Positions 1 through 8,672 of a stretch of 64,000 bases of DNA are shown piece by piece. How positions within the stretch are numbered: the stretch's first letter is position 1; each line of letters begins with the position of its first letter. The notes beneath the pieces were generated by a model that was not told the origin of the DNA, searched no databases, and was given only the letters and a program-made list of their open reading frames with translations. Origin of the DNA: an uncultured Odoribacter sp. (GTDB taxonomy: Bacteria > Bacteroidota > Bacteroidia > Bacteroidales > Marinifilaceae); assembly GCA_944321165.1 (NCBI GenBank), contig CALUKE010000006.1:1-64000 (forward strand). The letters run 5' to 3'. Position numbers and translations under genes: made by a program.

Positions 1-551
1 TCAATCAGTTCAACCGATATTTCACCTAAATAGATACTGTCCGGCTTGTAGGTACCGTTCTTTGTTGCACGGAGAAAAATACGGAAAATATTCATGCCGC
101 TCTTGCCGTTCTCATAACGGCTGCGTCCGATTCGGTTTCTCGAATAATCGGATTCAAGCCTTTCCAAAACAAACTCGATAAAATCCTTCCCTTTGTCCTC
201 CCGTGTAAGCGGTTTGTCGGCCAGAAAGTCGGCGATCACTTGTGCCGTAATCTGATTGGGATGCTTCTCCTGATATTCGGCCAGCAGTCCGTCGATCTTG
301 TCCGCACGGGCAAGCAGTAGACTGTTGATACGGTTGGCTTCCGGGCCATAGCTCGCCCTGACTCCGCCACGTCCCTTGTTGGCTTTCTCGTTCCAGTCTC
401 CCAACCGGACAAAGATATTCATACCCTTGCGTATCACCTGCCGGTTCCAGGTGTATTCAAGCTGGACAAGATACTGTTTGGCAGGATCAATCTCACCCCT
501 GACATGCAGGCGGTAGCGTCCCAATGGATATAGTCGTTTAGGTCTTCCCAT
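1..551 (-). CDS. Tyrosine recombinase/phage integrase, N-terminal part (truncated by window edge)
   Basis: Reading frame open from an ATG at 551 to the window edge, 183 codons with no stop. It begins MGRPKRLYPLGRYRLHVRG and continues with a basic beta-rich stretch (residues about 10-65) that resembles the arm-DNA-binding domain of Bacteroidetes integrases. A helical region follows (about 75-175, including NGKSGMNIFRIFLRATKNG) that resembles the SAM-like core-binding domain. The catalytic R..HxxR..Y domain would lie beyond position 1 and is not visible. Enzymes of this family cut and rejoin att sites of integrative elements. The gene points out of the window, and its 5' side faces repeats and a palindrome (622-755), as expected for an element end. 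Family assignment is from residue pattern; whether the enzyme is complete cannot be seen. Confidence 0.82.
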   Translation of the reverse strand, partial: MGRPKRLYPLGRYRLHVRGEIDPAKQYLVQLEYTWNRQVIRKGMNIFVRLGDWNEKANKGRGGVRASYGPEANRINSLLLARADKIDGLLAEYQEKHPNQITAQVIADFLADKPLTREDKGKDFIEFVLERLESDYSRNRIGRSRYENGKSGMNIFRIFLRATKNGTYKPDSIYLGEISVELI

Positions 552-621
552 AGTGGAGGATATTTGAATTGGAAATACAGCTTGCGGCAATACTCACAAA
601 CCTCTGTAAAGGTAATGAATT

Positions 622-716
622 TTGTCCAAACAAATCCCGATTTCTCCTCCAAAAATTGTATTTTGTCCAAACAAACCGCGCCATCTGAGGCGGTAAAACG
701 CCATTGTCCAAACAAA
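622..716. repeat. Three 13-bp direct repeats with exact 41-bp period
   Basis: TTGTCCAAACAAA occurs at 622-634, 663-675 and 704-716, so the start-to-start distance is 41 bp both times (about four helical turns). The first two copies extend to TTTGTCCAAACAAA, an imperfect dyad (TTTGT-CCAA-ACAAA). The sequence between copies is unrelated. Such arrays next to a tyrosine recombinase usually act as arm-type integrase or accessory-factor sites, or as operators. That role is inference. Confidence 0.7.
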
Positions 717-755
717 TTAAATCCCTGCTAATCTATCTGATTAACAGGGATTTAA
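717..755. repeat. Long palindrome beside the integrase repeats
   Basis: TTAAATCCCTG (717-727) pairs with CAGGGATTTAA (745-755). After one mismatch, TAATC (729-733) pairs with GATTA (739-743) around a 5-nt loop. It sits between divergently oriented genes and abuts the third 13-bp repeat, so a terminator role is unlikely. A recombinase core site or an operator fits better. Role unproven. Confidence 0.55.
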
Positions 756-994
756 TAATTATTCCGCGCTTAAAAACGCATTAATATTCTTCTTCGTTGA
801 AAAAGAAATATTCGCCTTAAAAAACGGTTTTTAAGTAAATGTTTGCAGAATTGATTAACTATCTATTGGGAAAGTGTACGTGTATTTTTTATGGAGACAT
901 TCATTTGGCTGCATGGATGTAACATTGAAAGTTTAAATATCGTAAAATCTTCCGTGAGAGCAGGAGGATAATTTTTAGATTTAAATGTACAGAT

Positions 995-2338
995 ATGTGG
1001 ACTTTTTTGAAACCGGAGCCTCATCGGCCCCTATTGCCGGAAGATCGGATCGATCCGACTTATAAACGATTGCGTTTGCAGGTTTTTATGGGTATTTTTA
1101 TCGGTTATGCCGGTTATTATTTGGTGCGGAAAAATTTTGCCCTGGCCATGCCCTATTTGGTGGAAATGGGGTTTGATAAAGGTTTGTTGGGGGTCGCTAT
1201 CTCGGCGAATGCGATTGCTTACGGGCTTTCGAAATTTTTGATGGGAGGAGTTTCTGACCGCAGCAGCGCCCGTAAATTCTTACCGCTAGGATTGACATTG
1301 TCGGCTTTGACTACTTTGCTGTTGGGCACGGGGGCCGGGCTGTCGTCCGTGATTTCCATGTTTATTCTTCAGTTTTTGATCGGTTGGTTTCAGGGAATGG
1401 GATGGCCTCCCAGTGGACGAGTGATGACCCATTGGTTTTCCCAGCACGAACGGGGAACGAAGATGTCGATCTGGAATGTGGCCCATAATGTCGGTGGGGC
1501 GTTGATCGGCCCGATGGCTGCTGTTGGGATAACCTGGTTCGGATCCTGGCAGGCGGGTACTTTCTGGTTTCCGGCTGCCGTTGCCTTGGTGATCGTGGTG
1601 ATCGCTTATTTGTTGATCCGCGATACGCCCCAGTCCTGTGGTCTTCCGCCGATCGAGCAGTATCGCAATGATTATCCGCCCAATTATAGTGCCAAGTCGG
1701 AAATTGAATTGACGGCCAAAGAGATTTTCTTTCAATATGTCTTGAACAATAAAATTTTGTGGTATATCGCGATGGCGAATGCTTTTATCTATCTGGTTCG
1801 TTACGGCGTCTTGGATTGGGCTCCGACCTATTTGAAGGAAGTCAAGGGATATGATATCAAGGAAATCGGATGGGCGTATTTTTCTTATGAGTTTGCGGCT
1901 ATTCCGGGGACCATTTTCTGCGGATGGCTGAGTGACAAGGTATTTAAGGGAAGACGGGCTATTACGACAATGCTTTATATGGCGGCTGTTGCTGCCTTTA
2001 TTTTTATTTACTGGGAGTTCAGTCGTTCGCCCTTGATGGATAGTATCTGTCTGATTGCGATCGGTTTCCTGATTTATGGACCGGTGATGCTGATCGGAGT
2101 GCATGCGTTGGATCTGGCGCCGAAGAAAGCCGCCGGAACGGCTGCCGGATTTACCGGTTTTTTCGGTTATTTCTTTGGAACGGCTTTGTTTGCCAATATC
2201 GGACTGGGGTATGTGGTACAGCATTTGGGTTGGAACTGGAATTTTATCGTTTTGCTGATTGCGTGTGCCCTGGCATTTTTGTTTATCGGATTTACAGCGA
2301 AGGAAGAACAATATTTAGTGAAACAAGTGAAAAAGTAA
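995..2338 (+). CDS. glpT: Glycerol-3-phosphate transporter GlpT (MFS, organophosphate:phosphate antiporter family)
   Basis: A 447-aa inner-membrane protein with about 12 hydrophobic helices. The start resembles GlpT/UhpT proteins: a short cytoplasmic N-terminus, then GYAGYYLVRKNFALAMPYL around residues 38-56 and GLSKFLMGGVSDR in the loop between helices 2 and 3. The family exchanges external glycerol-3-phosphate or other organophosphates for internal phosphate. The next two genes are a glycerophosphodiesterase lipoprotein and an OprO/P-like porin, which makes glycerol-3-phosphate the likeliest substrate. The gap to glpQ is 24 bp, so co-transcription is likely. The ATG at 995 is the only sensible start. 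Confidence 0.9.
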   Translation: MWTFLKPEPHRPLLPEDRIDPTYKRLRLQVFMGIFIGYAGYYLVRKNFALAMPYLVEMGFDKGLLGVAISANAIAYGLSKFLMGGVSDRSSARKFLPLGLTLSALTTLLLGTGAGLSSVISMFILQFLIGWFQGMGWPPSGRVMTHWFSQHERGTKMSIWNVAHNVGGALIGPMAAVGITWFGSWQAGTFWFPAAVALVIVVIAYLLIRDTPQSCGLPPIEQYRNDYPPNYSAKSEIELTAKEIFFQYVLNNKILWYIAMANAFIYLVRYGVLDWAPTYLKEVKGYDIKEIGWAYFSYEFAAIPGTIFCGWLSDKVFKGRRAITTMLYMAAVAAFIFIYWEFSRSPLMDSICLIAIGFLIYGPVMLIGVHALDLAPKKAAGTAAGFTGFFGYFFGTALFANIGLGYVVQHLGWNWNFIVLLIACALAFLFIGFTAKEEQYLVKQVKK

Positions 2339-2362
2339 TCTCTTTAATTTAAAATCACGGTT

Positions 2363-3820
2363 ATGGTAAAAAAATGGTTATGGGTAGCATGCCTGCTCGG
2401 CTTTGGCGGGTCGATGGTGTCATGCGAGAATCAGGCATTCAATGATGTGAAAGTTGACGTTGACCGGGTTCCTGTCGATACGCTTTCGGATGAGATGGTC
2501 AAGGTGAGGGATTATGTCCCGGAATATGCGGTGATTGCTCATCGGGGTTCTACTTTTTGGACACCGGAAGAAACGGAATCCGCTTATCGTTGGGCTCGGG
2601 AAATCGGAGCCGATTATCTGGAGTGTGATATGCAGGTTTCTAAAGACGGAGTCGTTCTGGCTTTGCATGATGATAATCTCAAACGGACTACGAACATTGA
2701 AACGGTATTTGGAGAGAGTTTGCCCCGGGAGATTCGAAAAAATTATTATATGAAGATCGGTTATTCCGAAACGGAAGCAGAAGAAAAGGTGAAAGCCGAT
2801 GAGGCGGCTTTTATTCCGAATTTGCCGGCTTTTTATACCTACGAAGAGTTGTTGATGCTGGATGCCGGCAGCTGGTTCAATAATGAAAATTTGGAGGAGG
2901 CTTTGCCGGGACTGGCTGCGGAAAAGCAATATATTTCTACCCTGGAAGATTTGATTATGTATTCCAAGGGCTATAGGTTGACTCGTGATCGCACACAACC
3001 CGGAATGCCCCGGCAATATACGATTGTTGGTAGAACCGGGGAAACCATTACCAGTCTGAGCGGTACTGCTGATATTGTAGAGTATGATTTTCAATACGAG
3101 GTCGATCCGGTCTGGGAAACCGGGAAAAAGCATGTACCGGGTATTTACATCGAGTTCAAGGAACCTTGGCTGAATCCCAAGGGCTTTGAACAAATCGTCT
3201 ATGATGTTTTGGCCAATACGCAGAATATGAATATTATAGAACATCCGGAACCTGAAAATACGCCTTTTTATATCAATGATGGTACCGTCAATGTAGGGAA
3301 TACGAACGGGAAGGTGATATTGCAGACTTTCTCGTTGGAAAGCCTGGTGCAGGTGGCCGAAGTCTTTCAGGGGAAAGTGCCGATGTGTTTCCTGCTGTGG
3401 AAAGGGAATGGGGCCACTGATCTTACCTATGACGACCCGTTGGGATATGCTTCTTTTATCAATCTGGGGGTAAAATACAAGGCTCATTTCATGGGACCGA
3501 GCATTGCCGGCGCTCCGAATGATTATCCGGACTTAGACCAGCCCTGGCAGGATCATCTGATCCGTCGTGCTAAAATGAAGAATCATCCCTATACTTTCGA
3601 TACATATGATCAGATGGCTAAGTATTTCGGACAGTATAATTTCGGGGTGACGGATGGCATGTTCACGCCGCCTTATCTGGATGCTCTGTTTACTAATCAT
3701 GCGGATATGAGTATTAATTACATGATAACCCACGGTTGGCGCAAAAGTCCCGCTTCACAGACTTTAGTCGATGCTCGGGAAGTATTGGAAAAATTAGGCT
3801 ATACGCAAAGTAATCAGTGA
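2363..3820 (+). CDS. glpQ: Glycerophosphodiester phosphodiesterase, lipoprotein
   Basis: A 485-aa protein with a lipoprotein signal (SMVSC, Cys21), so it is probably anchored in the envelope. The GDPD catalytic signatures are present: IAHRG (H60, R61), a Glu/Asp pair in YLECDMQVSKDG (E87, D89) and H102 in LALHDD. The enzyme cleaves glycerophosphodiesters, the deacylated phospholipid head groups, to glycerol-3-phosphate and an alcohol. The GlpT-type transporter encoded just upstream would import the product. It is longer than E. coli GlpQ (about 360 aa). The extra length lies in insertions between the HD motif and the C-terminal half of the barrel. Confidence 0.92.
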   Translation: MVKKWLWVACLLGFGGSMVSCENQAFNDVKVDVDRVPVDTLSDEMVKVRDYVPEYAVIAHRGSTFWTPEETESAYRWAREIGADYLECDMQVSKDGVVLALHDDNLKRTTNIETVFGESLPREIRKNYYMKIGYSETEAEEKVKADEAAFIPNLPAFYTYEELLMLDAGSWFNNENLEEALPGLAAEKQYISTLEDLIMYSKGYRLTRDRTQPGMPRQYTIVGRTGETITSLSGTADIVEYDFQYEVDPVWETGKKHVPGIYIEFKEPWLNPKGFEQIVYDVLANTQNMNIIEHPEPENTPFYINDGTVNVGNTNGKVILQTFSLESLVQVAEVFQGKVPMCFLLWKGNGATDLTYDDPLGYASFINLGVKYKAHFMGPSIAGAPNDYPDLDQPWQDHLIRRAKMKNHPYTFDTYDQMAKYFGQYNFGVTDGMFTPPYLDALFTNHADMSINYMITHGWRKSPASQTLVDAREVLEKLGYTQSNQ

Positions 3821-3856
3821 TAGCATGAATATGAATTTGATAAATGATGGAATGAT

Positions 3857-5215
3857 ATGAAAAGAAAATGGTTATTTGCTCTGTTGGGAGGGATGCTGCT
3901 GTGCTATTCCGGAAGTCTGCAGGCACAGTTTGAAGATGTGGCCAATCCGCTGTTACAATATGTCAATCGTGATAAGGGACTTCGCTTTACCGCCGGAGCC
4001 CGTCTGTTTGCCGATGTCGCTTATTATCATACGGAGTATACTCCGATGAAATCGGGGGCTGCTATTACGGATGCCCGGATTCGGACTTCTTTGAAATATC
4101 GGCAATTTTATTTTTATGCTGATTTCGATTTTTCCAAAGGTAATTTTACACAGAAAAATATCTTTGCGCAATGGAATTTCAAGATAAACGATTGCGGTAT
4201 ACATAGCCTGAAGGCCGGTTATTTCAATGAGCCGTCGACGATGGCCTATAATACAAGTTTATACAATTATCATTTTATGTCTCGTCCGGCAGTGGTCAAT
4301 GCCTTGGCGCCCCGTCGAGGATTGGGATTATCTTACAAGTTTTTCAATCGGCGGTTTTTGATGGATCAGGGGATTTTTGCAGAAAATGAGTACAACGATC
4401 AGATCAGTGGTTTTCAAGGAATCAGTTTGAGTGGTCGTTGGGTGTACAGGATTATGAATGATGAATTTGCCACTTTACACCTGGGCCTCGGTTTGCGCTA
4501 TGCCCGCATCAATACGGGAGAGGTGGTGGACGAGGATGCTTTTAGGACACAAGTGAGTTTGGCTTCGAATCTGGAAACTTATGTGGATGCGACGACGGAA
4601 TTCTTGAATGCGGATGTACCCTGGGCTAAAAACATACTGGGATTGAATCCGGAATTTTTGTTTAAGACCGATCGTTTGTTTGTGCGGGGAGAATATCTGT
4701 ACAAGCGTTTGTATAAAAAACGTCCTGATTTCGAGCTCTTCACCAACCAGTTGGGCGGAGTGTGGAGCTGGACGACCCTGGAATCGTGGAAAGCCGGGAA
4801 TCCGATTCGAAGTACCCGTTTTGAGGGTGGGTACGTGGAAGTCGGCTATTTGTTGAAGGGGAATCGGTATACCTATAATGATGAGTATGGCTTACTCAAT
4901 GGCCTGAATGACCGGAATGCACTGGAGATAGTCGCCCGTTACAGCATTGTCAATTTGAATGATATCAACAAAGGGGATTTTTTCCTGATTGGGAAACATG
5001 TTTTTTATCCTGGAGGAGTGGTTGCAGATTATCCGGCTGTTTCGACGAGTATCGGAGGGGGAAAGATGCAGGCGGCTACCTTGGGCTTGAATTATACGTT
5101 GAATCAGTATGTCAAACTGATGGGGGAATATAAATATGCCCGTTTGGACAATGTATATCATCCGATGGATAAGAATTTTCATGAATTGCAGATGCGGTTG
5201 ATGGTTTCGTTTTAA
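3857..5215 (+). CDS. Outer-membrane porin, phosphate-selective OprO/OprP-like
   Basis: A 452-aa protein with a cleavable signal peptide (cut near SLQAQ, about residue 24), followed by alternating beta-strand sequence rich in aromatic girdle residues and ending with RLMVSF, the C-terminal Phe signature of outer-membrane barrels. The composition and strand pattern (for example FYFYADFDFSKGNFTQKN) match the OprO/P porin family. As third gene of the glp cluster it probably admits anionic phosphate compounds across the outer membrane, supplying GlpQ and GlpT. The specific ligand is inferred from context. A strong hairpin (5255-5289) ends the operon. Confidence 0.82.
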   Translation: MKRKWLFALLGGMLLCYSGSLQAQFEDVANPLLQYVNRDKGLRFTAGARLFADVAYYHTEYTPMKSGAAITDARIRTSLKYRQFYFYADFDFSKGNFTQKNIFAQWNFKINDCGIHSLKAGYFNEPSTMAYNTSLYNYHFMSRPAVVNALAPRRGLGLSYKFFNRRFLMDQGIFAENEYNDQISGFQGISLSGRWVYRIMNDEFATLHLGLGLRYARINTGEVVDEDAFRTQVSLASNLETYVDATTEFLNADVPWAKNILGLNPEFLFKTDRLFVRGEYLYKRLYKKRPDFELFTNQLGGVWSWTTLESWKAGNPIRSTRFEGGYVEVGYLLKGNRYTYNDEYGLLNGLNDRNALEIVARYSIVNLNDINKGDFFLIGKHVFYPGGVVADYPAVSTSIGGGKMQAATLGLNYTLNQYVKLMGEYKYARLDNVYHPMDKNFHELQMRLMVSF

Positions 5216-5254
5216 CGGAGAAGTTGTCTGTTTCTGTGAGGGACAGTGCATGGA

Positions 5255-5289
5255 AAACGCCGGAGGTCGGGAAACCGTCTCCGGCGTTT
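5255..5289 (+). terminator. Terminator of the glp operon
   Basis: AAACGCCGGAG (5255-5265) pairs perfectly with CTCCGGCGTTT (5279-5289), 40 bp after the porin stop. The tail is T-rich only after a gap. The last bases of the stem overlap the -33 element of the mfd promoter. Confidence 0.75.
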
Positions 5290-5318
5290 GGTATGGTGGA
5301 ATATTGTTTTTACCTTTG
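5287..5318 (+). promoter_or_regulatory. mfd promoter (Bacteroidetes type)
   Basis: TTTG at 5287-5290, a 20-bp spacer and TACCTTTG at 5311-5318 match the primary sigma consensus TTTG/TAnnTTTG. Transcription would start near 5325, about 15 nt before the TTG start codon of mfd. Confidence 0.7.
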
Positions 5319-5339
5319 TCGAAATCAATGAGGTGAAAA

Positions 5340-8300
5340 TTGAATACAAAAGATTTGCTGCAGACATATCTTACGGCTCGGGCTGTAAGAAAATTGACGG
5401 AATTGTTGATATCTCACAACGATCGGAAATACCGCTTGTTGAACAATGCCGGTTCGGTTACATCTTTGATTATCGGTGCGATGCGGACTACCCGGCCGGG
5501 ATTGCGAGTGGTGGTTCTGGACGATCGGGAAGAGGCCGCTTATTTTTACAATGATTTATTGGCTTTTGCCGAAGAAAAACAGATTGCTTTCTTGCCTTCT
5601 TCTTACCGACGGGTGATCAAAGAGGACGAAAAAGATAACGATTCCGTATTGGTGCGTACGGAAGTACTGAATAATATTCGCCATGGAGAGGTTGACACCC
5701 TCATCACTTATCCGGAGGCTTTGGCCGAAAGAGTGGTCGATCGGCAAGTGCTGTCTGAAATGTCGATGGTTGTTCGGCAAGGAGATGTTTTGTCGATTTC
5801 TTTTATCGAAACGCTTTTGGCAGAATATGGATTTGAGCGGAGCGATTTTGTGTATGAACCGGGACAGTTTTCGGTGCGAGGAAGTATTGTCGATATTTAT
5901 TCTTTTGCAGAGGAACAGCCGATTCGAATCGATTTTTTTGGTGATGAGGTGGAATCGATCCGTTTCTTTGATGTGGAAACTCAATTGTCGGATCAACGGG
6001 TGGAGAAAGTTTCCATTGTGCCGGATCTGAGCGGAAAGACTGAAGCCGGGGGATTCAAACATACGGATTTGTATACTTATTTTTCGGAACAACCGGTTTG
6101 GTGGGTAAAGGACGGGCTTTTTTTGCATGATAAAGTAAAAACATTGCATGGAGAAGCCGGGGATGAGTTGATTACGGCTGCCGATCGGCTGATGAGCTAT
6201 ATGGATGGCTGTCCCGTCGTCGAGTGGGGACCGGATGTGTATTTCCGGGGAGAATCGATCGATGTGGCCTGTGAACCGCAGCTTCCGACGAACAAGCATT
6301 TTGATTTGTTAGCGGAAGGATTGCAGGGGCGGCAGGCCGAGGGTTATAAACTGTATATCTGCTCGAACAATGAAATGCAGATTCAGCGTATCCGGGATAT
6401 TTTTAAAGATAAAGGCTTTGAGATAGATTTTACCTGGTTGGATGGAGTGATCCATGAGGGATTTATGGATGCAAACGAAAAGATTTGCGTTTATACGGAG
6501 CATCAGATATTCGACCGTTATCATAAATACCGTTTGCAGACGACCCGTATTCGCCAGGGACGGGAGTCTATCACTTTGAGCGAGTTGCAAAATCTGCATC
6601 CCGGTGATTACGTGGTGCACATCGATCATGGAATCGGCAGATTCGGTGGTTTGGTAAAGATCAACAATGACGGGAAAGAGCAGGAGGCCATACGATTGGT
6701 TTATAAGAACAATTCGGAATTGTATGTCGGGTTGTATTCTTTGCATAAAATATCGAAATACAAGGGGAAAGACGGTGTGCCGCCGGTGGTGAACAAGTTG
6801 GGGGGAGATGCCTGGAACAAGCTGAAGCAGAGGACCAAGTCGAAGGTGAAGGATATTGCCCGGGAATTGATATCTCTGTACGCCCGCCGGAAAAAAGAGC
6901 CGGCTTTTGCCTTTTCGAAAGATACCTATTTGCAGGAAGAAATGGAGGTTTCGTTTATGTATGACGAGACTCCTGATCAGATGAAGGCCATTGAGGCTGT
7001 AAAGGCCGATATGGAACGCCCTCAGGTGATGGACCGCCTGATATGCGGAGATGTCGGTTTCGGGAAGACCGAGGTGGCTATTCGGGCGGCTTTTAAGGCG
7101 GTGGCCGATAGCAAGCAGGTGGCGGTGCTGGTGCCGACAACAGTCTTGGCTTATCAGCATTATCATACATTTTCCAAGCGCCTGGAAGGTATGCCTTGTC
7201 GGGTGGAATATATCAGCCGGATGAAAAGACCGGCTGAAATCAAGCATATATTGAACGATCTGAAGGAGGGGAAAGTTGACATTATTATCGGAACTCATCG
7301 TCTGACGAGTAAAGATGTTGTATTTAAAGATCTGGGCCTGCTGATTATTGACGAAGAGCAAAAATTCGGTGTGAGTGTAAAGGAAAAACTCAAAAAACTG
7401 AAGTTGAATGTCGATACCTTGACGATGACGGCGACGCCGATTCCCCGGACATTGCAGTTTTCTCTGATGGGCGCTCGGGATATGTCGATTATTCGTACGC
7501 CGCCTCCCAACCGTTATCCCATTGTGACGGAATTGCACCGTTTCGATGAACAGTTGATCAAAGAGGTGATTTTGTACGAGATGGCGCGTAATGGACAGGT
7601 ATTCTTTATTCACAACCGGGTGGAAACGATCCGGGAAATTCAAAGTTTGTTGCAACGGATTGTTCCTCAGGTGAAAACTTGTGTGGCACATGGCCAAATG
7701 GACGGAGAGGAGTTGGAACGGGTGATGCACGATTTTGTCCGGGGCGATTACGATGTATTGATTGCGACAACCATCATTGAGTCGGGGCTGGATATTCCCA
7801 ATGCCAATACGATGATCATCAATCAGGCCCAGAATTACGGCTTAAGCGATTTGCATCAGTTGCGGGGACGGGTAGGACGTTCAAATAAAAAGGCATTTTG
7901 CTATTTGTTGACTCCTCCGTTGGATATGGTGAATCCGGATGCCCGTCGGCGTCTGAAAGCTATTGAGGATTTCAGTGGCCTGGGCAGTGGTTTCAATATC
8001 GCCATGCAGGATTTGGATATCCGGGGGGCCGGGAATATTTTGGGTGCAGAGCAGTCCGGTTTTATTGCAGAAATCGGTTATGAGACCTATCAGCGGATCT
8101 TGAATGAGGCGTTGCTCGAATTGCGGGAAGAAGAGTTTCCTGAAATGCAATTGGCCGATGAGAGACAAAGCCAGGCTTATGTTACGGATTGTGTGATCGA
8201 GTCGGATTTTGAGGCGTTGATTCCAGATACATATGTAGAGAATATCAGTGAACGTGTACGTTTGTATCGTGAATTGGACAATATACCGGATGAGGAAGGC

Positions 8301-8651
8301 TTGAAGAAGTTTGAGCAGGAACTGAAAGATCGTTTTGGAGAGATTCCGGTTCAAGTGATCGGATTGATGGAAATTGTACGAATCCGGCGGCATTGTATGG
8401 AACTGGGAATTGAACGGCTGATTGTGAAGAATGGAAAGATGACGATGTATTTTGTGGGCGACCAGCATGCGTCGTTTTATCAGTCGGCATTGTTTGCAGC
8501 CATTCTGAGATTTGTCCAGCAGCAGCTGTTGCCTTGTCGTTTTTTGGAGAAGAACGGTAAATTGTCATTGTTGTTCTCTGATATTACAGACATTATGAAA
8601 ATGTCGCGTTATGTACATGAAATTTGGGAAAAGACCCGACAAGACGGATAA
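5340..8651 (+). CDS. mfd: Transcription-repair coupling factor Mfd
   Basis: A 1103-aa superfamily-2 translocase that removes stalled RNA polymerase from lesions and recruits UvrA. Visible parts: an N-terminal UvrB-like module (about 1-330), the CarD-type RNA-polymerase interaction domain (about 420-490, with GDYVVHIDHGIGRFGG), Walker A GDVGFGKT (about 568-575), Walker B IIDEEQ (about 667), helicase motif VI (GRVGRS), and the C-terminal TRCF domain. The start is a TTG at 5340 preceded by AGGTGA. A good promoter ends at 5318, and no in-frame ATG lies between it and the conserved sequence, which supports TTG. The length is normal for Bacteroidetes. Confidence 0.95.
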   Translation: MNTKDLLQTYLTARAVRKLTELLISHNDRKYRLLNNAGSVTSLIIGAMRTTRPGLRVVVLDDREEAAYFYNDLLAFAEEKQIAFLPSSYRRVIKEDEKDNDSVLVRTEVLNNIRHGEVDTLITYPEALAERVVDRQVLSEMSMVVRQGDVLSISFIETLLAEYGFERSDFVYEPGQFSVRGSIVDIYSFAEEQPIRIDFFGDEVESIRFFDVETQLSDQRVEKVSIVPDLSGKTEAGGFKHTDLYTYFSEQPVWWVKDGLFLHDKVKTLHGEAGDELITAADRLMSYMDGCPVVEWGPDVYFRGESIDVACEPQLPTNKHFDLLAEGLQGRQAEGYKLYICSNNEMQIQRIRDIFKDKGFEIDFTWLDGVIHEGFMDANEKICVYTEHQIFDRYHKYRLQTTRIRQGRESITLSELQNLHPGDYVVHIDHGIGRFGGLVKINNDGKEQEAIRLVYKNNSELYVGLYSLHKISKYKGKDGVPPVVNKLGGDAWNKLKQRTKSKVKDIARELISLYARRKKEPAFAFSKDTYLQEEMEVSFMYDETPDQMKAIEAVKADMERPQVMDRLICGDVGFGKTEVAIRAAFKAVADSKQVAVLVPTTVLAYQHYHTFSKRLEGMPCRVEYISRMKRPAEIKHILNDLKEGKVDIIIGTHRLTSKDVVFKDLGLLIIDEEQKFGVSVKEKLKKLKLNVDTLTMTATPIPRTLQFSLMGARDMSIIRTPPPNRYPIVTELHRFDEQLIKEVILYEMARNGQVFFIHNRVETIREIQSLLQRIVPQVKTCVAHGQMDGEELERVMHDFVRGDYDVLIATTIIESGLDIPNANTMIINQAQNYGLSDLHQLRGRVGRSNKKAFCYLLTPPLDMVNPDARRRLKAIEDFSGLGSGFNIAMQDLDIRGAGNILGAEQSGFIAEIGYETYQRILNEALLELREEEFPEMQLADERQSQAYVTDCVIESDFEALIPDTYVENISERVRLYRELDNIPDEEGLKKFEQELKDRFGEIPVQVIGLMEIVRIRRHCMELGIERLIVKNGKMTMYFVGDQHASFYQSALFAAILRFVQQQLLPCRFLEKNGKLSLLFSDITDIMKMSRYVHEIWEKTRQDG

Positions 8652-8672
8652 ATTAGGAATATCGGAAAATTC

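Larger units (their letters stand above)
552..994. other. Intergenic junction between integrase and glp operon
   Basis: About 440 bp without a convincing gene. It holds three copies of TTGTCCAAACAAA (622-634, 663-675, 704-716), a long palindrome (717-755), an imperfect hairpin at about 785-812, and a short hairpin CTTAAAAA-ACGG-TTTTTAAG at 816-835. CTTAAAAA also occurs at 769-776. A 93-codon ORF over 434-715 on the minus strand is out of frame with the integrase and composed partly of these repeats, so I do not call it. I read the stretch as the attachment/regulatory end of an integrated element plus the leader of the glp operon. The exact element boundary cannot be seen. Confidence 0.55.

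Noticed and set aside
434..715. 93-codon minus-strand ORF upstream of the integrase
   Set aside because: It overlaps the first 39 codons of the integrase in another frame, and its upstream half is made of the 13-bp repeats and spacers. The integrase frame has the recognisable domains.
1286..2311. 341-codon minus-strand ORF opposite glpT
   Set aside because: Antisense shadow of a clear transporter gene; composition rich in Arg, His, Gln and Ser with no domain pattern.
6309..7730. 473-codon minus-strand ORF inside mfd
   Set aside because: Antisense shadow; the + strand encodes intact Mfd helicase motifs over the same bases.
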